A stretch of DNA of 64,000 nucleotides from JAWWPY01 sp963822825 (lineage in GTDB: Bacteria; Actinomycetota; Actinomycetes; Streptosporangiales; Streptosporangiaceae). The translations under genes were made by a program, and so were the position numbers. The stretch lies in contig CAWGIW010000025.1 of the NCBI GenBank assembly GCA_963822825.1, positions 496,001 through 560,000 of the forward strand, written 5' to 3'. This document shows positions 27,416 through 36,195 of this stretch, piece after piece; the first letter of the stretch is position 1; each line of letters starts with the position of its first letter. The notes under the pieces were generated by a model. It saw only the letters and a list, made by a program, of their open reading frames with translations, searched no databases and was not told the origin of the DNA.

Positions 27416-28959
27416 ATGGCAGCGGCATCCCGTGGCCGTGCCCAGCCAGCCAGATCCGGTGGTGGCACCCGGCCGGCCGCGTCCGGCGGCCCGCAGCCAG
27501 CTGCGTCGGGCGGCGCCCGGCTGCGTCTGGTGGCCCGCGGTCGGCTGCGTCCGGTGGCCCGCGGTCGGCGGCGCGCACGCGGACAGACCCGGCCCGGCGG
27601 GCCGCCTTTGATGTGCTGCTGGCCGTGGAGGAGCGGGACGCCTACGCGAACCTGCTGCTCCCGTCGGTTCTCACCGAACGGGAACTGACCGGCCGGGACG
27701 CGGCGCTGGCCACCGAGCTGACCTATGGAACCTTGCGCGGCCGGGGTACCTACGACGCCATCCTCGGCGTGTGCAGCGACCGCGGCCTGGACCGGATCGA
27801 CCCGCCGCTGCGGGAAGTGCTCCGCCTCGGCGTCCACCAGCTTCTCGCCACCCGGGTTCGCGCGCACGCCGCGGTCGCCACCTCGGTCGATCTGGCCAAA
27901 GACGTGGCGGGCCATCGCAGCGCCGGCTTCGTCAACGCGGTACTGCGCCGGGTGGCGACCCGGGACATGGAAACCTGGATCAGTGTCGCTGCCCCCAGCC
28001 GGGAAGCCGACCCGCTCGGTCATCTGGTCGTCCGGTACAGCCATCCCAGGTGGATTGTGACGGCGCTGAGCGAGTCGCTGGGTGAGACGCCCGGCGGTGA
28101 CGCGGCGGGCGGCCTGGCTGAAACCGAAGCGGCCCTGGCCGCGGACAGCGTCAGGCCGCAGGTCACTCTCTGCGTGGTACCCGGGCTGGCCGACCCCGCC
28201 GAACTCGTGACCGGCGATGGCGAACTGGCCCGATGGTCCCCGTTCGGCGCCTATCTTGACGGCGGCGATCCAGCGGCCGTCCCGGCGGTCAGAGAGGGCC
28301 GTGCCGCGGTCCAGGACGAGGCCAGCCAGCTGGTGGCCCTGGCTCTGGCCCGGGCCGGGGTGATAGGGCAGGACACGCGGTGGCTGGACCTGTGCGCCGG
28401 GCCTGGCGGCAAGGCGCGGCTGCTCGCGGGGCTGGCGGCCGGCCGCGGCGCCCGGCTGGTCGCCGCCGACAAGCGCCTGCACCGGGCCCGGCTGACGGCA
28501 GCCGCGGTCACCGGCACCGCCGCCGCGGCGGCGGTGGCCGCCGACGGGACGATTCCGCCATGGCCGCCCGCAACCTTCGACCGGGTACTCGCCGACGTCC
28601 CGTGCTCGGGGCTCGGCGCGCTCCGCCGGCGCCCGGAGGCGCGCTGGCGCAAGGCACCGGGGGACATCGCGGGCCTGGGCGACCTGCAGCGCAAACTGCT
28701 CGCGGCCGCACTGGACTCGGCCCGCCCCGGCGGCGTAGTCGGCTACGTGACCTGTTCTCCGCACCTGGCCGAGACCCGCGCGGTCGTGGCCGACGTTCTG
28801 CGCAGGCGCGGCGACATCGCAGTGCTCGACGCCCCGGCCGTGCTCCCCGAGATCCCGGGCCTGCGCTGCCCGGCGCCTGACGGTAGGTACGCCCAGTTCT
28901 GGCCGCACCGGCACGGAACCGACGCTATCTTCCTCGCTTTGCTCCAGCGCCGCGGCTGA
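27416..28959 (+). CDS. rsmB: 16S rRNA m5C methyltransferase RsmB, N-terminal frameshift
   Basis: RsmB (Fmu/Sun) methylates C967 of 16S rRNA. The NusB-like N-terminal RNA-binding domain (RRAAFDVLLAVEERDAYANL, ELTYGTLRGRGTYDAIL) is followed by the SAM-binding methyltransferase domain with DLCAGPGGKARLL, the catalytic Cys in DVPCSGLGALRRRPEARW and the second Cys in TCSPH. The ATG at 27416, one base after the fmt stop, is in a different frame from the body, with a single-base shift near 27595. The N-terminal extension consists of degenerate 24-bp repeats (about 27470-27570). The body from 27600 is complete. Confidence 0.9.
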
Positions 28960-28980
28960 CGGGGAACCGTGGCCAGTGAC

Positions 28981-28997
28981 GGCACCTGGCGGGTGCC
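28981..28997. terminator. Short hairpin between convergent rsmB and phosphoesterase genes
   Basis: GGCACC-TGGCG-GGTGCC forms a 6-bp stem with a 5-base loop in the 71-base gap between two convergent genes. It has no T tract. Its position fits a bidirectional GC-hairpin terminator, but the stem is short. Confidence 0.3.
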
Positions 28998-29030
28998 CCT
29001 CGCGGTCTGGCCGGGAAGGTCCAAGTTCCG

Positions 29031-30476
29031 TCACGTGGAGGAGCCGTAGGGGCGTGGGCACGGGCGCGGTCCGGTCTCCTGGGTGGGTGGCGTCTGGCTG
29101 GTCGCCGGAAACTGCGGGGCGGGTAGGTTCTTTACCTGCCACACGGCTCGCGCGAGCTGGGCCTTGGTGCTGGGAAGAATCGGCAAGGCACGCCGCACCG
29201 GGAACCCGAACGCGGACGAGAGGTCGCCGAAGGTGGCGCGGCGCCATGCGCTGAGATTCGGGATGGCGACGCCGGTCAGCGTCTCAAGGAATCGCAGGAC
29301 CGACGTGTGGTCGAAGGTCTCGCTGGCGATCCAGCCGCCCTGGGTCCAGGGTGAGACGATGATGCACGGCACCCGGAAGCCGGCCCCGATCGGCAGGCCG
29401 TCAACGTATTCCAGGGCGGTGCCAGCCGGTGCCGTCGGCGGTGCCACATGGTCGAACAGGCCGTCGTTCTCGTCATAGTTGAGGATGAACACCGTCGTGG
29501 CCCAGACATCCGGATTGCTCGCGATCGCATCGATCTTGCTGGCGACGAAATCGGCACCCGCGGCCGGAAGGTAGTCCGGGTGCTCGCACTGGTAGCTCGT
29601 CGGGATGATCCACGAGACGGTCGGCAGCCGGTCATGCGCGGCGTCGTACTCGAATTGCCCGGCGGCGTAATTGCGCATGCCACTGCGGTAAAGCGTCGAT
29701 GCAACTGGCGCCTCCCTGAAGACCTGGAACATTTCGAGCAGGTTGCAATCGTAGTTGTTAACTTCCTGATAGACCTGCCAGCTCACATCCGCTGCGGTCA
29801 GTGCTTCCGGGTAGCTTGGCCAGGTGTATGGGGTGGGATCGACGTTGCTGATGATCGGCCCGCCATTGTCGCCGAGCGGGTCGATTGTCCCGCTCATGTG
29901 GTAAAGCCTGTTTGGCCAGGTCGGGCCCAGGACCGAGCAGTGGTAGTTGTCGCAGATCGTGAACGACTCGGCCAGCGCGAACTGGAACGGTATGTCTTCG
30001 CGTTCGTAGTACCCCATGGTGAAGGATCCGTTGACGCCGTCCGCCGCGACATGGGAGGGCACCCAGTTGTCCATCCTCCCGCTGTCCCAGGCCGAGTGCT
30101 GGACCGCCCAGGTGTGGCTGGTGGAGGGGATGGCCTGCGCGTTTGTCGTCTGGGTATCCAGGTGGAAGGGCAGCAGGTAGCCGTCGGGATTGTTCGGGTC
30201 GGGCTGGTAGAAGACCGGCCGGCCGCCGCTCAGCGTGATGGCGGTGGGGTCGGAAAATCCGCGGACCCCGGGCAGTGTCCCGAAATAGTGATCGAATGAA
30301 CGGTTTTCCTGCATGAGGATGACGACGTGCTTGATGTCTTTCAGGCTGCCCTTTCGCTGCGGCGGCCCGGCGGCCAGCGCGCGGCGTACGTTTGATGGCA
30401 GGAATTCTGCCGCGAAAGCTGCCGTGGCCGCTGTGCCAGCACTGGCCAGGAGGTGGCGGCGGGTCATCTCGGGCAT
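29031..30476 (-). CDS. Tat-exported phospholipase C/acid phosphatase-type phosphoesterase
   Basis: This secreted phosphoesterase (481 residues) of the alkaline-phosphatase-like phospholipase C/AcpA group probably cleaves phospholipid head groups or other phosphoesters outside the cell. The N-terminus MPEMTRRHLLASAGTAATAA is a twin-arginine signal with a hydrophobic stretch ending near LPSNVRRALA. The family metal/catalytic block HVVILMQENRSFDHYFGTLP follows, then NYHCSVLGPTWPNRLYHMSG and LNYDENDGLFDHVAPP. I prefer the ATG at 30476, because the longer form adds 26 residues before the Tat motif. The last ~30 residues are Pro/Thr-rich. It lies between rsmB and rpe, which are usually adjacent. 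About 295 bases with no supported gene lie between its start and the next gene. Confidence 0.88.
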   Translation of the reverse strand: MPEMTRRHLLASAGTAATAAFAAEFLPSNVRRALAAGPPQRKGSLKDIKHVVILMQENRSFDHYFGTLPGVRGFSDPTAITLSGGRPVFYQPDPNNPDGYLLPFHLDTQTTNAQAIPSTSHTWAVQHSAWDSGRMDNWVPSHVAADGVNGSFTMGYYEREDIPFQFALAESFTICDNYHCSVLGPTWPNRLYHMSGTIDPLGDNGGPIISNVDPTPYTWPSYPEALTAADVSWQVYQEVNNYDCNLLEMFQVFREAPVASTLYRSGMRNYAAGQFEYDAAHDRLPTVSWIIPTSYQCEHPDYLPAAGADFVASKIDAIASNPDVWATTVFILNYDENDGLFDHVAPPTAPAGTALEYVDGLPIGAGFRVPCIIVSPWTQGGWIASETFDHTSVLRFLETLTGVAIPNLSAWRRATFGDLSSAFGFPVRRALPILPSTKAQLARAVWQVKNLPAPQFPATSQTPPTQETGPRPCPRPYGSST

Positions 30477-30771
30477 TGGGCGATACTCCCGTCCGAAGGT
30501 GACGATAAATGCCGGATCATACGCTCCGCGCCGCACCAGCCTGTTCAAGACCATAATGCAAAGGTGGAAGTGTTAGGTGAATACTCCGGGCCTGGTACTG
30601 CAGCCGTAGATCGTGATCATGGGTGATGCAGGTGTGGTGCCGTGTGTTCCGCGCCGGAACGGCGACCTGGTGAGTGGGTCAGGCGGTCAGGGCGGCGGTC
30701 AGGTCGATCTGGACCAGCTGTCCGTGGCCGGATTCGACGATCGTGATGTGGTGCGGTGGGGACGGGCGGGC

Positions 30772-31539
30772 TTACCGCGCTCCAGTGAGCGCCCGCCCGG
30801 CACCGGCCCGCAGGCGGATGGAGCCGATGTCGGCCTTCTGTCCTTCCGCGTAGCCGGCCCCGTAACCGTTGCCGCTGTACGTCAGGCGGGCCTTGCGGGT
30901 GAGCGGGTACGCCTGCTCGATGTTGCGGCGGATGACCTGCCGCCGGTCGGCCAGCACGAGCGCGGCCCGGGAACCGGAGGCAGCAGCGGGCGACGTGGCC
31001 GCGCTCGCGGCCCTATGCTCCGCATCCCGGACCCGGGAGACCACGGCGGTGGCAAACCCGAGCAGCCAACTGCGCCGCCAGGCCCGCGGGCTGCGGCTCC
31101 AGCCCGGAACCTGGGCGGCGGCCAGGCCCTGCCACATCTGCACCAGCAGCGAGGTGTAGAGGACATCGGCCCGCTCGATGTCGGAGGCGAACCCGAACAC
31201 ATGGATCCGGGCGCCAGGATCAGTGCGCGGCAGCACGACGCACTGGCAGCGCATCGCCGAGGCGAGGCCGCACAGCAGGTGCGCCTGGACGCGCGCCCAC
31301 GGGTTGTCGATGTCCAGGACCCGGTCGTCCGGGCGATCGGTCTCGGGCCGCTCGGCGGCGAGCAGCGCGCGGTCGATTCCGTACTTGGCCATCAGTTCGG
31401 CGGCCTTGGCCGTCAGCGCCTGCGCCTCGGCGGGCGTGACCCCCTGGGCCTCGGCCTTCGCGAGCAGCTTGCGGACGCGGGCGAGCAGCGTGTCCGTCGG
31501 CTGGGTTCCGGCCTGCGCTCCTGCTGCCTGGGAATTCAC
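30772..31539 (-). CDS. DUF2786 domain protein
   Basis: This 255-residue protein has an N-terminal DUF2786 domain (LLARVRKLLAKAEAQGVT, AEAQALTAKAAELMAKYGID, residues ~19-60), a helical middle domain (ADVLYTSLLVQMWQGLAAAQ) and a basic C-terminus. The biochemical role of DUF2786 is unknown; some members occur on plasmids and phages. It starts with GTG, with AGGAG suitably placed upstream. A sequence resembling a LexA box lies just upstream (31568-31583), suggesting possible SOS control. It has no obvious partner and interrupts the rsmB-rpe order. Confidence 0.75.
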   Translation of the reverse strand: MNSQAAGAQAGTQPTDTLLARVRKLLAKAEAQGVTPAEAQALTAKAAELMAKYGIDRALLAAERPETDRPDDRVLDIDNPWARVQAHLLCGLASAMRCQCVVLPRTDPGARIHVFGFASDIERADVLYTSLLVQMWQGLAAAQVPGWSRSPRAWRRSWLLGFATAVVSRVRDAEHRAASAATSPAAASGSRAALVLADRRQVIRRNIEQAYPLTRKARLTYSGNGYGAGYAEGQKADIGSIRLRAGAGRALTGAR

Positions 31540-31567
31540 GAAACGGTCTCCTGTTCAGGGAGGGGGA

Positions 31568-31583
31568 TCGAATACGTGATCGA
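31568..31583. promoter_or_regulatory. Candidate LexA (SOS) box upstream of DUF2786 gene
   Basis: TCGAAT-ACGT-GATCGA matches TCGAAC-N4-GTTCGA at 10 of 12 positions and is itself nearly symmetrical. It lies 29 bases upstream of the DUF2786 start, within the promoter zone. A second near-copy (GATCGAACG) overlaps its right side. It is suggestive only. Confidence 0.35.
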
Positions 31584-31734
31584 ACGTTATCCGGCGGTTC
31601 TGACATTTTCTGCGCCGAGGCCGGCGCTGGCGGCACCTTACCGCCGCGGCGGGGCAGTCGCCCCGGTCCAGGGCACACATCTCACCCGGGACGTCCCCCA
31701 CGCGGGGCGCCCGGGGCGGCCTAGACTCGGCGCC

Positions 31735-32525
31735 ATGGCCGTCCAAATGGCACCAAGCATCCTGGCCTCGGACTTCGCCAGGCTGGCCGACGAGGCCGAG
31801 GCGGTCTCCGGCGTGGCCGACTGGCTGCACGTCGATGTGATGGACAACCACTTCGTGCCCAACCTCACCATCGGCCTCCCGGTGGTCGAAGCACTGCTCA
31901 AGCACGCCGCCCTGCCACTTGACTGTCACCTGATGATCGAGGATCCGGACCGCTGGGCACCCGCTTACGCGGAGGCGGGCGCGCGCAATGTCACGATCCA
32001 CGCCGAGGCGGCGCGGTCACCGGTGCGGGCGCTCCGGATGATCAGGTCAGCGGGGGCGAGGGCCGGGACTCGGCGATCAATCCCGTGACGCCGGTGGAAC
32101 CGTTCGCCGATCTGCTGCCCGAGATCGACATGTTGCTGCTGATGACCGTCGAGCCCGGGTTCGGCGGCCAGCCTTTCCTCGACATGGTGCTGCCGAAGCT
32201 GCGCCGCGCCCGCGCGCTGGTCAGCAAGCACGGCGCCGGCGTGTGGCTGCAGGTGGATGGCGGGGTGAGCGCGGACACCATCGAGCGCTGCGCCGACGCG
32301 GGCGCGGACGTGTTCGTGGCGGGTTCCGCGGTGTACAGCGCGGATGATCCGGCCGCCGCTGTCCAGGCCCTGCGCGCGCAGGCCCAGCGCGCCACCGCGC
32401 ACGCGTCCTGGCCGGACGGCCGACTGACCCCGGTTTCCGTTGAGTCCGTTAAGTGGAGCGTGTGTCAATGCCCTGGAAGGTCGTATCCGAACGGCCGCTC
32501 TACACCGATGAGTGGCTGGACATAA
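31735..32525 (+). CDS. rpe: Ribulose-phosphate 3-epimerase, frameshifted
   Basis: Rpe interconverts ribulose-5-phosphate and xylulose-5-phosphate in the pentose phosphate pathway. The TIM-barrel metal and phosphate motifs are APSILASDFARL, WLHVDVMDNHFVPNLTIG, DCHLMIEDP, TVEPGFGGQPF and QVDGGVS. The frame shifts near 32062-32072, where two extra bases (around GGGACTCGGCG) explain the break. The natural C-terminus should be near 32410 (QALRAQAQRATAHAS). In this sequence the frame runs on to 32525 across the start of the NUDIX gene, so another base error near the stop is likely. Confidence 0.88.
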
Positions 32526-32992
32526 GGATCGCGGATATCGAGCTGCCCGACGGGCGCCACCTCGCGCACCGCTCGATCCGGACTCCGGCCGGGGCGGGTG
32601 TGCTGGCTCTCGACAGCGATCAGCGGGTGCTGCTCATCTGGCGGCACCGCTTCATCACCGGCACCTGGGGCTGGGAGATCCCGATGGGGAAGGTCGAGGA
32701 ACGCGAGTCGCCCGCGGACGCCGCCGCGCGTGAGTTCGAGGAGGAGACCGGGTGGCGGGCGGGACCGCTGCGGCATCTGATGCACATTCACCCCACGCCT
32801 GGCCTGACCAACTCCGAGCACCACGTCTACCGGGCCGACGGGGCCACCCGCCTCGGGGACCCCGTGGACGGCTTCGAGTCGGAACGGATTGCCTGGGTGC
32901 CACTGGCGGACGTGCGGGCCCTGATTGACCGGGGGGAAATCGTGAGCGGGAGCACGCTCGCGGCCTTGCTCTACGTCCTCAGCGAGGCGTAG
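32468..32992 (+). CDS. NUDIX hydrolase (ADP-ribose pyrophosphatase-like)
   Basis: This enzyme hydrolyses a nucleoside diphosphate linked to another group. The complete Nudix box G-x5-E-x7-REUxEExGU is present as GKVEERES, then ADAAAREFEEETGW. The flanking strands (VLLIWRHRFITGTWGWEIPM) and the segment HPTPGLTNSEHHVY resemble ADP-ribose pyrophosphatases, but the substrate cannot be fixed. I choose ATG 32468 (GGAG nine bases upstream). A GTG fifteen bases earlier is possible. It overlaps the run-on end of rpe. Confidence 0.88.
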   Translation: MPWKVVSERPLYTDEWLDIRIADIELPDGRHLAHRSIRTPAGAGVLALDSDQRVLLIWRHRFITGTWGWEIPMGKVEERESPADAAAREFEEETGWRAGPLRHLMHIHPTPGLTNSEHHVYRADGATRLGDPVDGFESERIAWVPLADVRALIDRGEIVSGSTLAALLYVLSEA

Positions 32993-33106
32993 CCGCGTGG
33001 GCGGGCGGGCCCCAAACTGGCGGAAACTTGCCGGGCCTCTGTCGATTCTGGGCCAGCCGACCGTCGGACTAATGACGAACCGCAGGAGAACTGGAAAGGA
33101 AACACC

Positions 33107-33453
33107 ATGGCTCAGTACGTGATCCTGATCTACGAGAACGAGAGCACCTACACCGACGCGCCCCCCGAGATGCTGGCAGCAGATGAAGGAGGCGCACAGC
33201 CGGTTCGCGAGCAGGTCGGCGAGCTGGGCGGGAAGATTCTCGGCGGCGAGGCGCTGCAGCCGACCGGCACGGCCACCTCGATCCGCGGCGACGTGGTCAC
33301 CGACGGTCCGTTCGCTGAGACGAAGGAGGCGCTCGGCGGCTTCTACCTGATCGAGGCCCGGACCTCGACCAGGCCCTGGCCATCGCCAAGCTGTGCCCGG
33401 CGCCGGTTCGGCGGCGTCGAGGTCCGGCCGGTAATGGACACTCTGGCGGGTGA
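33107..33453 (+). CDS. DGPF (YCII-related) protein, frameshifted
   Basis: This small protein of the YCII-related DGPF family partners with ECF42 sigma factors. MAQYVILIYENESTYTDAPP, LGGKILGGEALQPTGTAT, RGDVVTDGPFAETKEALGGF and FGGVEVRPVMDTLAG form the typical domain. The DGPF signature is in TDGPFAETKE. Small shifts near 33172, 33205, 33362 and 33411 disturb the reading. The expected stop TGA at 33451-33453 overlaps the GTG start of the sigma gene. AGGA-type binding sequence precedes the ATG. The molecular role of the family is not established. Confidence 0.78.
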
Positions 33454-34758
33454 GCGGTACTCGGCCGATGATCCGGCCGGCCGAGTCCGGCACGACGGCC
33501 CGGCGGTGCCGACCCGGCGGGCCGTCGCGGACGCGCACCGTCGCGAGTGGGCATTCGTGCTCGCCGCGACGGCGCGCGTCGCGCGGCGACATCGACCTGG
33601 CCGAGGAGTGCGTCCAGGACGCGTACGTCGGCCGCGCTCGACGCCTGGTCGCGCCAGGGCGTGCCGCGACAACCCGGCCGCCTGGCTGACCACGGCGGCC
33701 CGGCGGCGGGCCATCGACGCACAGCGGCGGGACCAGACACTTGCGCGCGAAGCTGCCGCTGCTCGATCGAGCCCGAGCGTCGCCCCGGCCGCCGCCTCGA
33801 GGACGCGAGGACGACGTGATCCCCGATGACCGGCTCCGCCTGGTCTTCACCTGCTGCCACCCCGCACTGGCGCGGGAGGCGCAGGTCGCGCTGACGTTGC
33901 GGCTGGTCTGTGGTCTGACCACGGCGGAGATCGCCCAGGCGTTCCTGGTGTCCGAGCCGACGATGGCCGCCCGGGTGACCCGCGCGAAGAAGAAGATCCC
34001 GGCCGCCCGCATCGCCTACCGGGTGCCGGGGGCGCCGAACTGCCCGACCGGCTCGACGCGGTGCTCACCGTCGTGCACCTGCTCTACACGACCGGGCACA
34101 CGGCCCCGGACGGCGAGAACCTCGTCCGCGACGACCTCGTCGAGCGCGCGATCGGGCTGGCCCGGATGCTGCGCACGCTGATGCCGGACGAACGGGAAGT
34201 GCGCGGGCTGCTCGCGCTGCTCCTGCTCACCGACGCGCGGCGGGCCACCCGGGCGGACGCCGACGGGCGGCTGCTGCTGCTGGCCGAGCAGGACCGGTCC
34301 CAGTGGGACCGCGGCGCGATCGGCGAGGGATCGCGCTGGTCACCGACGCGTTGCGCGGCGGGCGGCCGGGCCGGTTCGCGCTGCAGGCGGCGATCGCCGC
34401 CCTGCACGCCGAGGCACCGAGCTACGCGGCGACCGACTGGCCGCAGATCTCCGGCTGTACGACGGGCTGCTCGGCGTGTGGCCGTCACCGGTGGTCGCGC
34501 TCAACCGGGCGGTCGCCCTGGCCATGGTGGAGGGCCCCGAGGCCGGCGCTGGCCGAGATCGACGGCGCTCGACCGCCGATCGGCAGCCTGGCCGGCTACC
34601 GGTACCTGCCCGCGGCCAGGGCTGACCTCCTCCGCCGGCTCGGCCGTCATCGCCGAGGCGGCCCAGGCCTACCGCGAGGCGCTTGGCGCTGACCAGCAAC
34701 GACGCCGAGCGCGTCTTCCTGGGCGGCCGCCTCGCGCGAGGTCACTGCCACAACTTAG
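33450..34758 (+). CDS. ECF42-type RNA polymerase sigma factor, many frameshifts
   Basis: This extracytoplasmic-function sigma factor of the ECF42 type has a long C-terminal extension in place of a membrane anti-sigma partner. Region 2 (DIDLAEECVQDAYVAALDAW across frames, NPAAWLTTAARRRAIDAQRR), region 4 (LRLVFTCCHPALAREAQVAL, GLTTAEIAQAFLVSEPTMAA, RVTRAKKKI) and the tetratricopeptide-like extension (LLYTTGHTAPDGENLVRDDL, ALQAAIAALHAEAPSYAATD) are all recognisable. About ten base shifts break it. The DGPF gene lies directly upstream with a GTGA overlap, the known ECF42 arrangement. The stop is at 34756-34758. Confidence 0.75.
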
Positions 34759-34874
34759 GTTCAGCGCGGTGCATCGCCGGGGCCCTGGGCGCATCCTCCC
34801 GGGGCGCATCGCATGGATGGGGAACCGCACTATTCCGGCCGCCGATCTATCGATAACCGATATAGTGTGGCGGC

Positions 34875-34958
34875 ATGACCCGGTGTGACGAGTTCACCGC
34901 ACTGCTCATCGCGGAGTTCGCGGAACAGCCGCGATCCTGGCGGCGGGCCCGCCGGTGA
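34875..34958 (+). CDS. Possible leaderless 27-residue ORF coupled to the esterase
   Basis: ATG 34875 opens a 27-codon frame (MTRCDEFTALLIAEFAEQPR and seven more residues) whose TGA overlaps the GTG of the next gene. A -10-like TATAGT (34861-34866) lies only 8 bases before the ATG, as in leaderless transcripts. It could be a leader peptide coupling translation of the esterase, or chance. I recognise no family. The 190-base zone around it also has CGAT motifs at 34843, 34851 and 34858. Confidence 0.3.
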   Translation: MTRCDEFTALLIAEFAEQPRSWRRARR

Positions 34959-35869
34959 GTGGTGCGCGCCGCGGATGGACACGCCGTCAGGTGCTGGGCG
35001 CGAGCGGGGGCGGGCTGGCGGTGCTGGCCGCCGCCGGGGTAGGAGGACTCGAGCTGGTGGCCCGCGGCGTGCTGCCCGGCCAGCAGACCCTCGACCGGTT
35101 CGACGGAGCGTGCTCGGCGGCCGGGCCGCCCATGATCTTTTCGGCTCCGGGGCCGTCTGTCCCGGGGAGCTTCTTCTCCCGTGCGCGGCGCCGGGCGGTG
35201 GGCTACACGATCGCCTACCCGCCTGGTCATTCCCCGGGCAGCCGGCTGCCGCTCGTCATCGTGCTGCACGCGTTTGGCGGCGATCATCGTCACCCGCTGG
35301 CCGGGATGTCCCTGCCGCAGGCGCTGGCGCTGCACGTGGATGGCACGCCACTGCCGCCGATGGCCATGGTGTCGGCCGACGGCGGGGGCGGGTACTGGAA
35401 TCCGCATCCAGGCGACGACCCGATGGGAATGGTGGTCAACGAGCTCATCCCGCTGTGCCAGCGAAGCGGGCTGGGACGGGACAGGATCGCCACCATGGGA
35501 ATCTCGATGGGCGGCTACGGTGCCATCCTGCTGGCCGAGAAGCACCCTCACCTGATCATGGCGGTGGCGGCGATCAGCCCGGCGATCTGGACCAGCTACC
35601 CGCAGGCCCGCGCGGCCAACTCCGGCGCGTACACGTCGGCCGACGCCTTTGCCGCGGCCGACGTCGTCACGCACGCCTCCGCGCTGTCGGCCGTGCCCGT
35701 CCGGGTGGCCTGCGGGCTCAGCGACCCGTTCCGCTCCGGCGCACAGGCCTTCGGCCGGGCGCTCCCTGGTGCCGTGCTGGACGTCTCCCAGGGCTGCCAC
35801 AGTTCCCCCTTCTTCTCCACGCAGGAGCCGCCATCCCTGGCCTTCCTGGCCCGTCACCTCACCGCGTAG
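34955..35869 (+). CDS. Tat-exported alpha/beta hydrolase (esterase)
   Basis: This 304-residue secreted esterase resembles the putative esterase/antigen 85-like fold. The N-terminus (RRGWTRRQVLGASGGGLAVL) is a twin-arginine signal. The nucleophile elbow is MGISMGGYGAILLA, with Asp in GLSDPF and His in QGCHSSPFF completing the likely triad, and LPLVIVLHAFGGDHRH forming the oxyanion strand. It starts with GTG. Because it sits between the ECF42 sigma factor and the riboflavin operon, its place in the usual rpe-ribD-ribE order is unusual. The substrate is unknown. Confidence 0.83.
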   Translation: MSGARRGWTRRQVLGASGGGLAVLAAAGVGGLELVARGVLPGQQTLDRFDGACSAAGPPMIFSAPGPSVPGSFFSRARRRAVGYTIAYPPGHSPGSRLPLVIVLHAFGGDHRHPLAGMSLPQALALHVDGTPLPPMAMVSADGGGGYWNPHPGDDPMGMVVNELIPLCQRSGLGRDRIATMGISMGGYGAILLAEKHPHLIMAVAAISPAIWTSYPQARAANSGAYTSADAFAAADVVTHASALSAVPVRVACGLSDPFRSGAQAFGRALPGAVLDVSQGCHSSPFFSTQEPPSLAFLARHLTA

Positions 35870-35962
35870 CGCCAGCGTGCTGGAAACCGGACGGACCGGA
35901 CGGACCGGGCGCGGCGCCGGGGCGGAATAGCAGCCGTGGCACACTGGTTGGCGCAGGAGAAG

Positions 35963-36100
35963 GCGTGCTCCGGGGTCGGTGAAATTCCGAGCCGGCGGTG
36001 ATAGTCCGCGACCCGGCCGACGGCACGAAAGTGCCAGCGGCCGGCTGACCCGGTGGAATCCCGGGACCGACGGTTACAGTCCGGATGGGAGGAAGCACGC
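35963..36100 (+). promoter_or_regulatory. FMN riboswitch (RFN element)
   Basis: This is a full RFN element. The closing stem GCGTGCT (35963-35969) pairs with AGCACGC (36094-36100). Conserved blocks are GGGGTCGGTGAAATTCCGA, CCGGCGGTGATAGTCCGCGA, the variable arm around GGCACGAAAGTGCC, CCGGTGGAATCCCGGGACCG and ACGGTTACAGTCCGGATGGG. It lies 96 bases before ribE, whose ribosome-binding region (GAGGAGAGGAAA) it probably sequesters when FMN is bound. Strong evidence by sequence alone. Confidence 0.96.
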
Positions 36101-36195
36101 GCGGGCGGCCGCCGACCCGGCTGCCGACCGTGTTCGCGCGTCCGCGCGCCCCCGGAGCCACCTGGCATAACGGCTCCGAGGAGAGGAAATCGCGG

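Noticed and set aside
27265..29247. 660-codon minus-strand open frame opposite fmt and rsmB
   Set aside because: Both plus-strand genes are conserved enzymes. The antisense frame has no recognisable motif.
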